From Ectocarpus siliculosus (taxonomy: Eukaryota; Sar; Phaeophyceae; Ectocarpales; Ectocarpaceae), in the NCBI GenBank assembly GCA_000310025.1, contig FN649732.1:1217390-1281389 (forward strand): DNA of 64,000 nucleotides, written 5' to 3'. Shown here one piece after another: positions 33,501-45,200 of the stretch (the first letter of the stretch is position 1; every line of letters begins with the position of its first letter). The notes under the pieces were generated by a model. It was not told the origin of the DNA. It saw nothing but the letters and a program-made list of their open reading frames with translations, and did not search any database. The position numbers were made by a program, and so were the translations under genes.

Positions 33501-36108
33501 GGTGGGTTTGTTCATCGTAAGCGTGCCGGTCTTGTCCAGCAGCACCGTGTCCACCTTGTGCGCGGCCTCGAAGGCCGCCCCCCCTTTGATCAGCACCCCG
33601 TTCTTAGCGCCCACCCCCGTGCCCACCATGACCGCGGTGGGGGTCGCAAGGCCCAGGGCGCAGGGGCAAGCCACCACAGTGACGGCGACAGCGGTGAGCA
33701 GCGCGAACAGGAAAGGGTCCGTGGCCGTGCTCCCTACGGGAGGATCGGCGAGCTTTCCGAGCCAGGTGGGTCGGGGGTCTTGAGAGAGCAGCGCGTACCT
33801 GATGCCGTGTGGCATGCGGAGACAGGGGAACACAGAGACGGTGGCGGAATGGGTTGGGTTTTAGAGTATACTTCGGTCGGGGCGGGGGGCGGCGCGGCGT
33901 GCTGCTTGTGCGGCAGAACCTGTTGGTTCAAGTACACGTGAGGGTGTGTACGTTTGGTTGTTTCGCATGCCGTGTCGATTGCTCGTAGGATGCTGGAGTT
34001 GGTCGACACCGATACCCTCTGAAACAATTCCCAGCGCGTGCTGATTCCATCTCGAAGTGAGTGTGCTAGCCCAAGGGCGTATGCGTGCGACCTGAAACGT
34101 CTGCGATTCTCTTGCTTTTAGCCATTTGGCGCGCGCCATGTGGTGGTACCTACTCCACACACAAATAACGACCGTCCCCACGACCACAAGCACAACACAC
34201 GCCCTCCACCAGTACGGTGCGTGGGCAAACACCTCACGCCCACATCCATCGCCACAACATGTCCAAGCCCGACCCAGCCTAGTGTAGCTTAACATCTCTT
34301 GTCGGTCGATGCGGGTCGTCCGTAATCTTACCAGGAGACAAAGGAGACCATGGCCATCGAGAGCACCACTGGGGCGAAGATCGAAGACATGCGGTCCGCG
34401 AAGGCCTGGATGGGCGCCTTGGACGACTGCGCTTCCTGGACCAACCTCACCACCTGGTTGAGAGCGGTGTCCTTGCCGACGCCCTGTGCCAGCATCGTGA
34501 AGGAACCCATCTGGTTGACGGTGGACCCGAAGACTAGGTCTCCCGCAGCCTTCGTCACTGGCATGCTCTCGCCGGTGATCTAACATACAGTACAGTAGGC
34601 GGTCGTTGTAAAGATGCGGACGGCAAGCATCGGTCGTTAGAAAGGCTTGGACGTTTGGGGGACGAGGTGACGACGTGAAACGGGCAACGCGGATACCGCT
34701 CATGTGCCATGCTATCGCTGGGGCTATATCTAGAATAGAATGTCCAGAGAACAACCTAGCATCCTTCCCGCTACCCTCTCTCTTGTCTGTCTGTCTCTGT
34801 CTCTGTCTCCCTCTCTCTCTTCGTGTCTTTCATTATCTCTTTAAATTTCTGTGTGGGTATCTTCCCCGTTGAGCCATAAATATATATATATATATTCTCG
34901 TCGTCTTCTGATCTCATCTCTTACCATGCTCTCGTCCACGGTGCTGTTTCCGGAGACCACCACACCATCCGCGGGCAGCAGCGACCCGGGCTTGACCAGA
35001 AGGCTGTCCCCGACCTGAACTCGAAAGAGAGCACACCACCATTTCAACCAACGCTTGGTAAGTGTTTGGATACCAACGAAATGTAGAACCTCAGCCATCA
35101 ACCTTTGGCACCACCAGCACCATCACAGCGGTGGTGGCAGACAGCTCTGCTCTTCTCGTGGTGAACAGCCCAAGGTGGATCACGAAATACCCTCGTTTGT
35201 ACGTGGACACAAAGGGGCAATATGATAGCTTGTCTGCATGCTGAGACGACGCCGAGGATGCAGGTTGGTTGAATGGCTAGGAATAGCAAACCCATCTGAA
35301 CATTCATTCGATGCATAGTGCAGCGTTTACCTTCTACTACGACCTTCTTCAAACTTCACAACATTGGCGCTCTCGTGCGAGCAACAAAAACGCAGGAGCA
35401 AGAGAGCAAGAGCGAGACAGAGACGACACCGAGAGCGTACTTTTCATTTCGCATAGCGATACAGACGCAAGCACAAGAAAGCCGTTTTGCGTCCACAAAA
35501 CGCGCCAAAAAAGACATGCTTCACGCGAGATCGATCGACATCCTTCACCTGGACGAGGCCAGCGTCGATTTCCTTGTACTCCATCTCCATCTTGTTTCCT
35601 CTCCGCTTCTTCTTGAAGACCGCACCGCCGTGCCCATTGACGCTTCCCGCCACCTCGGTGCCCACGGAAACGCCTGGCGGAGGCAATAGCAGGGCCGTCC
35701 TAGGCTGGAGCTTCACGAGAGCCGTGAGGCTCGATGAGGTCTGCCCCTTGGCGATGGCCTCCATGAGCTTGCCGAGGCTCACGAGGGTGAGCAGCATCGC
35801 GGCGGTCTCGAAGGTGCACTTGGAAGGGAACTCGGGGTCGAACGAGCACTTCACCAGCAGCACGCACACGCTGAACAGGTACGCGCTTGACGTGCCCATC
35901 ACGACCAGGGCGTCCATGCCGAGGCTGCCGTGCTTGACGCCCATCCAAGCGGCGCGGTAGAAGCGTCTCCCGACCACGAACTGCACTGGCGTTGCCAGGA
36001 CGAACATCACGAAGTCGCACAGCGAGATGCCCCCCAACACCGGTGGCCCCTCCCAGAGCATCAAAACCTGCCTCGCCGCCGGTGCGTTAGCGAACGGACA
36101 TCGACAAT

Positions 36109-36142
<34 letters not shown>

Positions 36143-39100
36143 GGGGAACTGCTCTAGCGCGATGCAAAGGCACTGCAACAGTCCCTTCCCGGATTGCAAG
36201 AGAGGGCGTGGGCGTCATGTTTCCCGTCAGGATCGGTAGTGTCGCATGCCAATATGTCGTCTACCTTGTATAACAGCGGCAATAGACCGATGCCATGACA
36301 GCTTTGACCTTGTATCACTTTGACCTTGTGATACAGTAGAGGCTTCTTGCTCCATGCTCTTACGGACTGGTTCGACGCCAAGGCACCATGTAGCAACAAA
36401 AACAAAAACACAAACAAATAATTCGTTTCTAGGGGTACCCAAAGGCATACCTGAAGCCAGTGCGCCAACAACAGAGGCACCGTAAAGAAGACTGAGAGCA
36501 AGAACAGACGCCGCCACATGGCCACGTCCTTCCGCGTCATCTCCTGCAACCGCTTCACGCCCGAGAGGGCGTCGCCGCCTAGGTCGACAGCCTTCAAAAA
36601 AAGCAGGCAAGCGCAAGAGACACATCGGAGCAGAAGAACAGACAGGTCACCAACACACGCCCGAGTCAGGTTGACCACCAAGCCTCGATCCTAAACGAAG
36701 TCGTACCCATGAGCGGTATTGACCCTTTTGGGTCTACAGGCGTCCTGACAGATCATGGATTGATCATTTGTAAGTGCTGGCGTTGTGGCATGCCATGGAG
36801 TTGCCGCCCTGTATCCCTCCACGCCAGGTGTTGGCAAGTCAATAGGCAGGTGCGTCTATATTATTCGCATCGACCGGGCTACCCGGTGACCAATAAAAAG
36901 ACGTTAGTCCCTGGAACAGCCAAAATTCGAAAATGCACACTGCTCTAAATGCGAATGCCACCATGAATCTCTCCCCATAAGCCTTTCACAGAGACACACA
37001 TCAATAGCTCCACATACATGCCCTCCCCCGAATCTAGCAAGTCACTATTGAACGCAAAGACAGGAGGACGGCGAAAAGGGGCACTTCAAGCCCAACCAGG
37101 CCAGGATATCGTGGTATGCTGCATACCCTCCAAATTTGAAAATCGTGCACTCCCAAGATCCAGCAGTCATCATGTCAGCAGCTATACTACACAGCAGCAG
37201 CAGTATAGACGAGTCCAACATACAGCAGTGCTGTAGTAACACATACGTTATGATCATAGCCCCCCACACACCCTCGCCCGAACCTAGAGAGCCACTGATG
37301 CAATGGTAGGTGTGTGCTGGTGTGCTTGCGTGCTTGTGGGAATTGTGGGAAAATCACAGGAGCTGTAGTGAGCCGGCAGGGCTCACATTGGGGAGGGGAC
37401 AGAGAAGCACAGAAGTACAAGAACCAGCCACGGGTCTACAAGCCCTCTCACTGATCATTTGAACATACTGAGAATAGAGTAGTTTAGGCGGCTTGACGAC
37501 TGATCTTTTTGAGGTGTACGAGCCTAACTTGCCCTAGCGGCCGCACCGCGACCACGCATCAACCCTTCTACGACCCTGTCTGTGCCCACCGTCCTGTCGC
37601 GGGCAGCCCTCATGGCCTATGGGTGGAGATAGCTGTTGCGTCTACAGAAGTACACCAGTCTCTTTCTGCTGTACTTCTGTCTCTCTCCCCGCACTCTCTC
37701 CTTCCGTTCTTTTTATCCGCAAAAAAAAAAAACAAGAGCTAGACTCAAAGGGGTTAATGAACGGTACACACCTCAGTCATGTAACCGACAGTTCTACCAC
37801 CCAGAAAGCATCTAGGTTCCCACGAAAAAATGAGAAAGGTTCTTCTTCCTTCCATGTACTTACCTTGGCGCCAAACCCGAGACCTTCCACGGCGCGGATG
37901 ACGTCACGCACTCCGCTCGCCTCTTTTCCGGTACCCTCTTCCATTGACGAAGGCTTGCCACCGCTTCCGTCGCCTTTGAAAGTGATGCTAGCGCGGCCTG
38001 TGGTAACGCTGACGGAGCACGAGGCCACTCCGGGAAGGGCCAACACCGCTCGCTCCACCTAACACGGTGGCGGCGTATTTGGGGGGTAAAGAAGCCGTGA
38101 TGACGCGTCGGGAAAGGCAAGGACGGTCAAGTCACCAACAGCAGGCTCTGCACTCTGGCCCTCAAACCAAAGCGAAAGAGATGCCCACACGAAATAAACA
38201 GGCCGCAAGTTTGGCGAACAATTCATCAGCTCCTCAAACCTCGTTTACCTTCCCGCTGCACGAGGTGCACGACATTCCGGTAACCTCCACCTCCAGGGTG
38301 TTTGGCCTACCCCCCCCCCCTCCGCCGCCCGCCTTGCTGGTTCTGACAGTCCGGAGGTGCTGGCACTTGTACCCCAGGCCGGACACTCCTCGTGCGATGT
38401 CCTCCGGGGCAAGCTGTTCCGTGTCATACTTCACCTCTGCCTGCTCACATCAAAACATAGCGTTACCCGTAAGCGTAAGAGTGAGAAGGGCCGTGGAAGG
38501 TCTAACGAGATGCATGAAAGAACCGCATGCTCGAATTGGACACGCGCCACATGACAAACGAGCGACAAGCCGAAGTACAACATCGTCTAGAACGAAAATG
38601 CACTATCGGCGACCCCCGTGCTGACGAAAGCAGCGGTTTGTGAGCGGGAACCTGCTCCCGAATCAGCAAAAAGGCGTGACCATCGTCAAAGAGTACTTCA
38701 CAAGCCTTAGCCTTTCAACCGAAACCACAAAGAGTACTTCACGAGAAAAAGCCAGCAGCAGTGAAATAGATACAGCAGTTGCCGTTGCCGTTGTCGCACC
38801 TGGCCGGCGAGAAGAGCAACGCGAACTTCCCCGACGCCCCTCATCGCACCCACGAACCGCTCCACCTTGCCCACACAGGCCGCGCACGACATGCCTTCCA
38901 CGGTGAAGCTCCCGGTAGACAACACCAGCTGCCCGCCGCCGCCGCCGCTGCCGCCGCTAACGTCGCCGCTCCGGCCTCCTTTGGCGCCACCGTTCGACGA
39001 AATGACGACGGCACTGGCACTCCTTCCCCCGTTCTTCGAGCCACGACTTTCGGTATTCAGCTCTCTACCGGTGACGGAAGACGGCCGTAGCTGCTGCCGT

Positions 39101-40053
39101 GGCTGCTTCTTGGCAGGGATAGGGGCCCCTCCATTCACACCGGCCGGTGGTGGTGGTGGTGGTGATGGTCCCGGCGCCGCGGCGCCGCTCGCATCGAAAC
39201 CCACCGTCACCACGGCGTCGACAAGGGTCCCGGTGGACAGCAAAACCCCCCCTCCGCTGCTACCCCAGACCCTGGCCCTCTTCTCGGCGAACGAGACCTC
39301 CGCGCGCGACACTCCCGCGACGTTCTCGAGAGCCTGCCGCACGGTGGTGCCGCAGCTGTTCTGGCACATCATGCCGGAGACCTCCAGCTCAACGGCAGGG
39401 GCTTCGGCTGCCTCGAAGCCGATCGTTTCGATGGCGTCCACGAGGTCCGCCGACCTCAAGCCCACCCCTTCGCTGCCGCCACCGCCCCACACGCGCGCTC
39501 GCTTCTGCGCGAACGAAACCTCGGCGCGGGAGACGCCGGGCACGGCCTCAAGGGCCTGCCGTACCGTCGTGCCGCAGTTCTTCTGGCACATCATGCCCCC
39601 GACCGCCAGCAAAACGGCCGGAGCAACCTCGGCCCCAAACCCGACCCCTTCCACAGCAGCAACTAGGGCGTCCTCGGTCCCGCCGTTAAGCCAGACCAGG
39701 GCCCGTCGGTCGGCGAAGGACACCTCCGCCCGGTGCACCCCGGCGACGGCCGCGAGAGCGGCTTGGACCGTGGTTCCGCAGTTTCGCTGGCACATCATAC
39801 CCTCCACCTCCAGCACCACGTCCGGCAGCACCATTGCGCCGAAACCGACGCTCTCCACCGCCCCGACAATAGAGTCCAACAAGGCGGGGTCGCCGCCGGC
39901 GCTGCTGCCGTCGCCGGTCCACACTCTCGCGCGGCTTTCGGCGAAAGACACCTCCGCGCGGAGGACTCCGGGGACCGAGGTCAGAGCCTGCCGTACCGTG
40001 CTGCCGCAGTTGTTCTGGCACATCATGCCCTCGACGGCTAAGACGACGACCAT
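30558..40053 (-). CDS. Copper-transporting P1B-type ATPase with six HMA domains
   Basis: Thirteen exons join in phase (from the 5' end): 40053-38800, 38440-38249, 38058-37864, 36591-36451, 36067-35549, 35014-34925, 34579-34332, 33798-33480, 32999-32807, 32539-32287, 31967-31727, 31232-31111 and 30912-30558, for about 1373 residues. The enzyme uses ATP to pump Cu+ across a membrane. It has the phosphatase TGES (799-802), the CPC copper site (924-926), the phosphorylated Asp968 in DKTGT, SEHP (1006-1009), GDGVND (1192-1197), and the YN and MxxSS motifs of the last helices. HMA5 and HMA6 carry the usual CxxC (C390/C393, C476/C479). HMA1-4 carry MCQxxC, i.e. CxxxC (C12/C16, C88/C92, C156/C160, C230/C234). 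A Gly/Pro-rich linker separates HMA4 from HMA5. The start ATG has an in-frame stop 16 codons upstream. The last 65 or so residues after LKLYTRPG have no family match and may be intron read-through. Confidence 0.93.
33089..33124. repeat. Perfect 14-bp inverted repeat in an ATPase intron
   Basis: GGCAGGGTATTTGA at 33089-33102 and its exact complement TCAAATACCCTGCC at 33111-33124 flank the 8-base loop TTAAGCAG. The hairpin sits in the intron between the DKTGT exon and the SEHP exon. Function unknown. Confidence 0.85.
34788..34894. repeat. CT-rich tract and (AT)n microsatellite in an ATPase intron
   Basis: A CTCTGTCT-type run is followed within 80 bases by a short (AT)n run at about 34877-34894. 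Both lie in the intron upstream of the TGES exon. No function is suggested. Confidence 0.7.
36109..36142. repeat. (ATC)n microsatellite in an ATPase intron
   Basis: About eleven ATC units lie just upstream (- strand sense) of the exon that begins [11 protein letters not shown] short tandem repeat close to the acceptor could affect splicing, but nothing shows that it does. Confidence 0.9.
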
Positions 40054-42236
40054 CGTGGTTCTGGCGCTGCTGCCGCCGTACAGCAGTGCCGATGCCTATT
40101 CCTTGTTGCTGACGCCGCCGGCGGTCAAAACCTCTCTTGTAACTCGCCGCTTGTCGTCGCCGCCGCAATCACGGCGAACGTGAGTCCGAGCCTAAAGGTC
40201 GTCGAGGTGCCGTCAGGCCCGGCGCGCTCATGCACCACTACCGTCCCCCCGAGCTGGTCGAAATAGCGGCCGCCCTGTCTGATTCCACGTCAAGACTCCC
40301 GACGTCCTCGCACACCGACGCCAATACCAGGCGCAGGAGGTGTGGTGTTTGAGGTACAAACCGATAGTCCTGTTGGATGCACGCAGGAGGGTCGTGCGGA
40401 CGTTGAAAGGGAGATGGTCACATTGGTGTCGGTGCGCATGGCATAGCAGCGTGGTGCGTGTGGCATGACTCGAGATGAGGGACGTGATCTGTTGGTGCAT
40501 TGCGAAGCCTATCCACAGTATTTAATGCATTTATTTTGCGCTGGTTGCGACTGCCAAACAAGGCGAGCGGTGTCCGCCTTGATGTCAAGGCAAGAAAAAA
40601 AACACCACACCCACTACCATTCTGTCTTCTCCCGTGACCCCCCCCCCTCACGGGGTACCATATCATAAAAACCTGTAAAAGTGTTGCCAATTTGTGCATA
40701 GGAAAGCCGACAGAGACGAAATCAACGTATTTTCATTGATCAGCCCGTTCGCGTGGTGATTATTGGAGTATCGATCAAGACAAAAAAAATGGCCAAAATC
40801 GCTCTCGTCTCGGCACCAGCAAGCTGGGCTGTATCAGAGAATGCTCCGAGCGCAAATTTCACTCTGGAAGGAGACAGAATTATGGGTCTCCCCAAGAGCT
40901 TCTCGTGGGGCGCACACCATCGCGGCATTCTACAACTTGCTTCGCGCTTCGCCCTTTTTGTGTGCGCTTGTGTACTTGCACGGCACGCTGCTCGGACGTG
41001 ACTTCCAAGGGATGATTGAACCACTACTTTTTGCTTGTGACAAAACGTTAAACGCAAAACACAGATCCCATACAGTCAGTTTCTGTGCGACAATAACAAG
41101 GGGAGCAAACAAGTGCTGCGGGTGTTTTCGCGGAGGGCATGAAACAAAAACAGAGACACACTCCATGCACTCCTTCTGTAGACAGAGTATTCTGCACTCC
41201 GTGCTCCTGATGGGTACAAAAAATGACGGTGTTGCAGATTTTTCACGTGAAATTGGGGAAACACAGCAGTAGCCCTTGGTATGCCCTCATAAACACGAAC
41301 CGCGACTGAGCGTCCAGTAGCTCTTGGCCTAAGCTCCCCAAGGCAAACGGGCATGTGCAGCACCGTACCTGCTGCCTATTGCTATCCAGGCGATCATGAG
41401 AGGGCGACAGGATACGGCGGGCAAATAAAGCTATGGATGTGTAGATAAGGCATGGCGACAGCCCCCTTGGGTGTCTAGCAGCTTGGCACACCCCTTTTCG
41501 GAGAGCCTGGTGGGTACATCGACCACCCTCGCCCATCTATCCTGACCAGCGTGATGGCAGCAGGCACCTACTACTATCGTCATATGGACGTATACAGCAG
41601 TAGTACATACAAAAGTCCCCCGCTCAACCGCCGTGCTTGTTTTGTACCGGTAGTCGTCACGGTTTCTTGGGAGGCCAAGGAAGGTCAGTGACCCCATCCG
41701 TGCAAAAGTTGGACACTGACAGAAAAACGATAGAGTAGGCTTTACCGGGGAAGACGTCTTCTATCAAGCACGTGCTATGCGATGGCCACGCTTTCCCCGC
41801 TGGACTGCGTGCTTTGCACATCATAAACTGCCCTGCTACGTACAGCAGTAGATCGACACAAAATGATGCATACCTCGGCACGCGCAGATTTGTCAATCCG
41901 TCCGCTAACTTCAGGCAACGCGCTGTACCATCAAGTGCCCTCCAGCTTGCTGCTGAAACTCGCTGTCCCCGCAGAGATCTAGATGAGCAGTTCCGCACCC
42001 ACCAGCTAACGCCCGGCAGGTCTTGTCGCGGGCTGGCTTGGAGTGCGCTACGGCGTGTGTGCCCCTGCAACCCCTCAAAGCTCTTGCCCTCTCTTCCTCT
42101 GACTCTCTCGTCTCATAAAAAGGTTCTCGGCCCTTTCCGGACATTGCGAGGTTGCGCCGCACCTGTGTCATTTCAACCATTTTTCACCACAGCACCAAAC
42201 CTCGTCCACACCTCGTGCGGCTATGTACCACGCATC
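40054..42236. other. Divergent intergenic region (5' flanks of the copper ATPase and the pseudouridine synthase)
   Basis: About 2.2 kb separate the two start codons, which face away from each other, so both promoters and 5' UTRs must lie here. No clear TATA box or repeat was recognised. An open frame in phase with the synthase start extends back to 41772, so an upstream start with a longer N terminus is possible. It is mostly polar, Cys- and Ser-rich, and unlike the family. Confidence 0.6.
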
Positions 42237-45200
42237 ATGACCTCCTCCTCTTCGCTGAATGTGATTGGTATCGAGGATGACATGTTCATGGGCGAAGCTC
42301 CTGGTTTCGGTGGCTGTATCAAGCAGGTGGCGGCTGACTTTTTGGTAAGCGTGATACGCTCGCTTGATGCATCGTCAACCTGTATGCTAGCAGTGGTTTA
42401 CACCAGTGTTATCAGACATGTGTCTCTCATGCAAATGTGCTGCGCTTGCACCGCCCTTCAATGCAGCAGGTCTTGTCCTGATTAACGAGTTGGTTTGCAG
42501 AGGGCGGGTCCAGAGACAATACCAGAGACACCATAATTGCTTTATGTGTGCGGATCGATCGCTCTTGCTTTTCGGCATTGTGCGGGCGCTGCTGCAAGCA
42601 CGCACAACAGCTTCCAGCAGCAGCTGTGTGCAATCACGGCGTGTATGTGAACGAGATCCTCCGAACACATGTAGGTAACCAAATTACCTATCAATTAGCA
42701 CGCAAGCCATGTCATCAGCTGCTCATTCCGAGCTGCTGCACTTGAGCCTGTGGCATTCCACAAATTCCAGCACGAATTTCATTGGAAGGAACCGCCAGTG
42801 CTCCCATCTTTGCTACGCTCCGCTTTTCGTGGTAGAGGAACCGTACCAGCTTGAGCTATGTCGAACCTTCCGCGCATGTCCTATGGGCACTTGCGCACTC
42901 TCTGCAGGTGAACGAAATCGATTCGTCGGGCCGGCTGGTGGAGGCATCAAGCCTCACCCTTCCTCCCGCGCCCCCAGCGCCAGTGTCAGCATCTGGGCGA
43001 CCCATACCATCAACGGCGGCCGGGAATACCATGGAACAGCAGTCCAACCGCAGCAAGAGTGGAGATCATGGCGCTGGCTCTTGCACGCGGGTGGGGCAGG
43101 CGGAAGATGACTCTGAGCTCGACTGGGCCCAAGAGCTGCGGCGGTGTCTAGCGGGGTCAGAGTCCGATTTTTCGAGGCTAGCAAGGCTCGACGCCGCAGC
43201 GAGAGGAGCCTCAGCACCAGCCCAAACGGCACCGTCGCCAACGCCAGTACCAGCAGTAGCGGGAATGGGCTCAGCCGAGAAGAACGAAGGAATGACACTC
43301 GCTGGGGATGTGACTGGGCAGGAAACTGGAGCTTCTGAAGCAAGGGAGCAACAATTGGCGGAGGCGGAGAAGGGAGAGACGGACGGCGCTGTACTTGTAT
43401 GGGTTCATGCCGGGCAGGGGGCGGACAAGGCCGCTCGGGCCAGGGTGCATCGTGCGGTACAGGAGACATTTCCATTCATCAAGGTGATGAACGGCTACTT
43501 GTATATCAGCCGTGTTTCTTTGAGTATGCGAGAGTTAAATTTTTCTTGAGGATAAATCCAGCGGGGTTAGCCATCATGGTGAGCTAAAAATGTTGCTTGG
43601 CTCTTGTTCGGCGTGTGTGTACATCTCTTGCCGTCATTGTGATTTGGAAGACTACAACTGAGAAGGCCCCCGATGGGAGCGTTACGGTGGTGTGCACCCA
43701 GGCATCGCCACTTCCGGCACTTCGTGGACTCTTATCGGGACCGGATTTAGAGGCTTTACAAAGGTAAGATATCCTGCAGAGATCGGTAGTCTTGTCGCCG
43801 TGTGTTCCTGTTTTAGCGTGCCGACGATGGTTGAACCCATCACCGAAGCGTCGCATGCTCGTCTTGAAGGTGGACGATTGCCTCGCAAACAGTTATCACG
43901 AGCCATCCCACACGGATGCGGCTTCGGCTCGACCCACCGGTCTCGGCAGGTCCGCCGTCCGATATTGCCTGTCGGCGTGTATCCCTTGACACGGTTCATT
44001 TTTAACATCTTCCCAGGCTGGTCAACCGAGGGCCGAGCGGGAAAGGCGCAGATTCAGGCGTGACTCTGTCATCCGACATGGACCGAGCGAACAGAACCCT
44101 GGTTCATCGGGCCATTTCAGGTACATACTGCTGTTCTTGTTCCTTTTGCTCTCTTGAGAATGCGGGTAGCATAATGGCCATCGCTCAGGAACAGGGCAGC
44201 GGCGGCGATTCCACCTTTACTGTTGAGGCTAAGCTACGGACAGGTGTCTCGAAGTCCACCCGATGTGCACCGACTAACGGCGGGAGTCCCGGGGCCGAAC
44301 CCGACGATGCCATCCGAATATCAAAATATCAGTTTTGGCCGTTTTGCTGAGGCGCAACTGCCGATTTTTCGGCCAAAGCCGAGACTTACGCACGCATGTC
44401 TATACCCTATTTTTACGTGGTGCGATCGGCCTTTCTTTCGTCTTGATGGGAAGCCGCTGATACGCTGAGGGATTCACCGCGTGTGCTAGCTAGACCTCTG
44501 TGACGATACGGAACCCCCGCGGAACAAACAGTCGTTGCGTGGAAAGGCCGAAGATTTACGAGATCCTGTCGTGCTTGGCTTCCACCCCCCCTGTTCCCCC
44601 CGAAGAGGCGTTTCCGTATCTGCAGACCAAGACGTGCAACGACCCGAAGGATCCAAGTTCGCAGCGGGTGTCCGTATTCTGGAGCAAGCGCAGGGGCGGT
44701 GGCGGTGGCAGAAAGCGGAAACGCCAGGGGTTTGACTCCCACGGCGGCAACGATTCAGGGTGAGAAATCGGTGTGGCCCCGACCTATCAAACACGTTGGC
44801 ACGAGCGAGGGAACCTTCGGCTAAGTCGCAGGGCTTAGAATAGTGCTCGAGCGGCTGATGGGCGTTTTTCGCGTCAGCCTGAAAGGTCTGCGGCTGTCTG
44901 TACTGGTAGAAAGGGGGAAAGGCTCGGCTCGCACCAGGGGCGGTCTTAGCCATGTATGTCTCAAAATGATGCACTAGGGGCAGTAAGGTACACGCCTCCG
45001 CCAATGTGTGATCGGGGTACGCAACACACGAGCACCTATCCTATGTACAAGCCGGAGCTTTACTCCAAACCTCCCCACCCGTCATTCACCTTGCTCCGCC
45101 CATGCACAATACCTGTGACAGCCGCAAATGTGGGGGCGCTAACGAGGGCTCCGGAACACGATGGGTTCGGTTTGGCCTCCGCAAAGAAGGGCGCGAGCAC

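Noticed and set aside
38867-40183. 438-codon + strand open frame
   Set aside because: It lies antisense to the first exon of the copper ATPase and is a shadow of GC-rich, codon-biased HMA coding sequence.
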